Source: Baylisascaris procyonis (taxonomy: Eukaryota > Nematoda > Chromadorea > Rhabditida > Ascarididae). From it: 64,000 nt of DNA. The position numbers and the translations under genes were made by a program. The first letter of the stretch is position 1. Each line of letters starts with the position of its first letter. The notes under the pieces were generated by a model. It was not told where the DNA came from and searched no databases. It saw nothing but the letters and a program-made list of their open reading frames with translations. Shown here piece by piece: positions 60,981 through 64,000 of the stretch. The stretch lies in contig JAZARR010000296.1 of NCBI GenBank assembly GCA_037389465.1, positions 682,001-746,000 on the forward strand, in the 5' to 3' direction.

Positions 60981-63900
60981 CAGCACTTTAGGTTACCGTA
61001 GTTATCGACGCCAACGTATATACCACTAGAGTACATTTTCTATACATTTGTTCTTTTCGATGAATATGAAGCGTAAAATTACAACGATATCTTCTAAGAC
61101 TTTTTATTGTTTCTCGTATCTATTTATTTCCGTTAATATGGAATTAAATTTTTTAAAATTGGTCAATTTAAATTTTATTTTTTTCTCTTATGAAATATTC
61201 AAAAATTGAAACTTAGATCATTCGCATAGGATATACCCTAATAAAACGTTAGAAAACTCCAATATTAAGCGAAACGAAGTGATCATCAACAAGAGCAATT
61301 CATTGCTGACACAGCTTAATTCGTTCCACATGGGTGTTGAAGTCAAATTTGCAAAAAGATCATTTTATGAGTGACAGTTTTCTAAGCGAAAAACAGAAAC
61401 GCATTAAAGTATTCATGGTGTGAGGTGTTTTTTTTTTTAAATGGTAGTTATATTTTGTACGAAAAATTCAAATCTTCAATAATAGGTGGGAAAGCGCGCC
61501 AAGGAAATTGGCACGACTATGTGCCTCTGTATTTTAATTAAGCAAGTCAACGTCCTATAAAATCGATCAGTAGTGCAAATCCTCAAGAAAAAAAAAATTC
61601 ATATTTGATCTACATCCAGTTGATTTTAAAATGTATTAAATTCACGTATTTTTTGACATTTTTTAAGTGCGGCAAAGAATTCGTGTGGACGATGTTCAAT
61701 CGAAGCAAAGTTAGGGATTGAAGATCATCCATATATGGTATAATTTTTACCTACAAGAATTTCATCATCTCTATAGTTATAATTTCATAAATTAAAACTA
61801 CCGGATATATTCAGGACACCTTTACGGGTAAAAAGTATATTATAAGTACTAGAAAGGAAATTCGATACTTAAGCGCCGATTGAAATTTTTATGTGTTTTG
61901 GGAGAGATTGCAAGCAGCGAATAGCAGCACAAGCAAAGAGTCATTTGTTGAGTAGCAATTTATGCGGAAAGCAAAGATATGCCTATTCATTGATATATCC
62001 GATCATCTATCTTATGCTTCATTTATCGTAAACATCGGATCATCTCTAAACATTCCAAACATTATTTCTGCTTGCATTGTACGATTTAAGAGTCATCAAT
62101 GTCAATGCATCAATGAAGTATATTCCCCGACGAATTTCAATATGAAATCCTATTCAAATATTCCAGAATCGAATGGATTTCAGAAGCAATTAGCCACTTT
62201 TTGCAAAGTTCGGAATTTTTGAAGATTTGAAAATTTTTTGAAAATTATTTGCAAAAAAATTTATCTTAATTGATTATCATCGCTTATGATTTGCGTTTCT
62301 CATCACTTCAATTGTGTTATTTCTTTTATCTAGATTTGGACATATTTTGTGCTAGATTATTCTTAGCTTCTTGGATTGATATTTGATGAATTAACTTGCT
62401 TCTATCTAAAAAAAATTTTTTTTTAAATTATTGCCAGCTTGATTTATTTGCATTAAATTGTATTGCATCATTATTATTAAATTGCATTATTAAATTAAAG
62501 ATTAATATATAATTAGAAAGTTACGTACTCAGAACTTTGTGCTCTTCTTTTATGTTATTATGTATATGTGAGACTTCATACTCATACGATAGTCAATAAC
62601 AGCACTACTAAATTCCGCAGAGCGAAGAAAAGTAAATTGAGCACTTTGACATTCCTAAACCTCTAAGAAATATTGAAAAACCTGAAAGAATTGTTGCTAT
62701 CATTATTACGGAAATATGCGGCGAAAATTGTCCACGAAAATGGATGCAGTCAAGCATTTAGAATAGTATTATGACGTGCAACATTTTCGAACATAGCGGT
62801 GAATTACTTCCAAGATAAGTCGATATTTAATCGTTGTTTGCATGTCTACGATCGAGATATGCAATGAAGTTTGCAATTGCATCGTTTTCTTGCAGTGTTA
62901 ATTGCTGCTATTAAACAATGTTGTAATTTGAATGCAAGGGAATCTGCAAACCTATTGAATGAATCCTTCTTATTGGTGTTTTTTTTTTTGATGAAAGAGA
63001 ATGCAACGAGGTAATAAAAGTTTTTGTGTTCTTATTAGCAAGGAAAAAGCTCTGAACTTATGCACGCTTATAGAATTACGTAAAGGATTTATATAGTTGA
63101 TTCGATGTTAGATAAGTTTTGATCAAATTATAGTTTTCCCTTCTTTATCTAACAATAGCCTAAATCTCATTTAAGCACTCATTTAATTTATTTCATTAGT
63201 AATTCAATTGAATTTATGAATAAATTCAGTTGAAAAAAAATAAGATCGAAATTGAGGATAAGAATTGAAATTGCCAAGAAGGATGATTATGGATGATTTC
63301 AAGGACACTAAAACGTAAGATGAACGCTAATTGGTGAAAGCAATTTTCGATCGTCCAACGTGCAACCTGTTAATTGCTCTCTACGTCTGTTGACCCTTTA
63401 TAGAAGATTTTCCCTTTCTGGCCAATTCAAATCGTTCCACCTCTCACAATTGCACTCTATCGTTTCCTAATTACGCTATTTGAAGTACTTCTTTCAACAG
63501 CAACATCATCATCTCATAAACTTTGCTTCTTTATTGATTTTGCTCATTGGAGATATGCAAATAACAGCTCGTTTTTTTTAAATATTTTAATTCATTAGGT
63601 CTTTATATAATATTCTTCCGCATAAAAATAGTTATATTATTGTTGTTATAAAAGTAATCCATTGATCTAATCGAAAACTTGAATTTTAAGTTTTTAAGTT
63701 AAAAAGATAAGTTGAATTATTATTGCTGAATTTCGAACGTTGGCTGCTGCGTTCATCCTGCCATTTTTGACATATAATGCATCAGTAATAACTAATGCAT
63801 TTACTGTTAATGGAGTGGATGCTCCGATCGGAAATATGCCTTTAAATTCATGAATTGCATTGCCCGCATCTTAATTGCATTGAAAATATTTCAACAAAAG

Positions 63901-64000
63901 AAAATAACATCTTATCATAGTGATTCATAAATTATCTACAATGAAATGCTATATTCATGCAACTCCGGAGTCAAAAATCACATTCAAGGAGTCAATATAA

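Larger units (their letters stand above)
58139..64000. other. A/T-rich region downstream of AND-1, no supported gene
   Basis: Begins with the 3' flank of AND-1; candidate poly(A) signals AATAAA occur near 58843 and 59388. No reading frame has motif support. It contains an A-tract at 59638-59657, a TGACGTCA inverted pair at 60761-60980, an AAAT-type tail near 60604-60630 and one unrecognised minus-strand open stretch at 60201-60413. Confidence 0.6.

Overview
The window looks like nuclear DNA from a nematode. It is A+T-rich (about two-thirds by eye) and its genes are broken into many short exons. Splice acceptors are mostly TTTNCAG or TTTNAG, and strong acceptors lie 13-14 bases upstream of both start codons, as expected for spliced-leader trans-splicing. 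Long introns suggest a spirurid or filarial-type worm rather than Caenorhabditis; that placement is an inference. No prokaryotic features, CRISPR arrays or rRNA genes were seen.

Two large genes account for nearly all recognisable coding sequence, and I could join almost every exon in phase. On the minus strand, 16592-35083 encodes a PARP-1 type poly(ADP-ribose) polymerase: 26 exons, about 881 residues, with two N-terminal zinc fingers, a bipartite NLS, a PADR1/third zinc finger, a short linker where a BRCT domain would sit, WGR, helical regulatory and ADP-ribosyltransferase domains. On the plus strand, 37127-58138 encodes an AND-1/CTF4/WDHD1 replisome adaptor: 23 exons, about 1015 residues, with a WD40 propeller, acidic linker, SepB/Mcl1-type second propeller, helical region and C-terminal HMG box. 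Both proteins act on DNA in the nucleus, one in strand-break signalling and one in coupling helicase to polymerase alpha at forks. They are divergently transcribed from a 2 kb interval containing an inverted pair of E2F-like GC-rich elements.

Region by region: 1-16591 is A/T-rich with no gene I can support (a possible tRNA-like fragment near 1.3 kb and small repeats). 16592-35083 is the PARP gene, with a (TA)n tract in two introns, a 38-bp duplication and a possible transposase scrap in intron 4. 35098-37113 is the shared upstream region. 37127-58138 is the AND-1 gene; its introns hold a 2.9 kb satellite of about 35-bp units (42911-45820), a decayed RTE-like non-LTR retrotransposon (about 47430-49130), and a sharply bounded 348-bp GC-rich retroposon (53618-53965) with target-site duplications, four hairpins and an AAAT tail. 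58139-64000 has no supported gene.

The most unusual items are the hairpin-rich SINE-like element, the higher-order satellite inside the AND-1 gene, the apparent absence of a BRCT domain from PARP-1, and the PARP-1/AND-1 divergent pair. Two exons, PARP exon 14 and AND-1 exon 21, are tentative.
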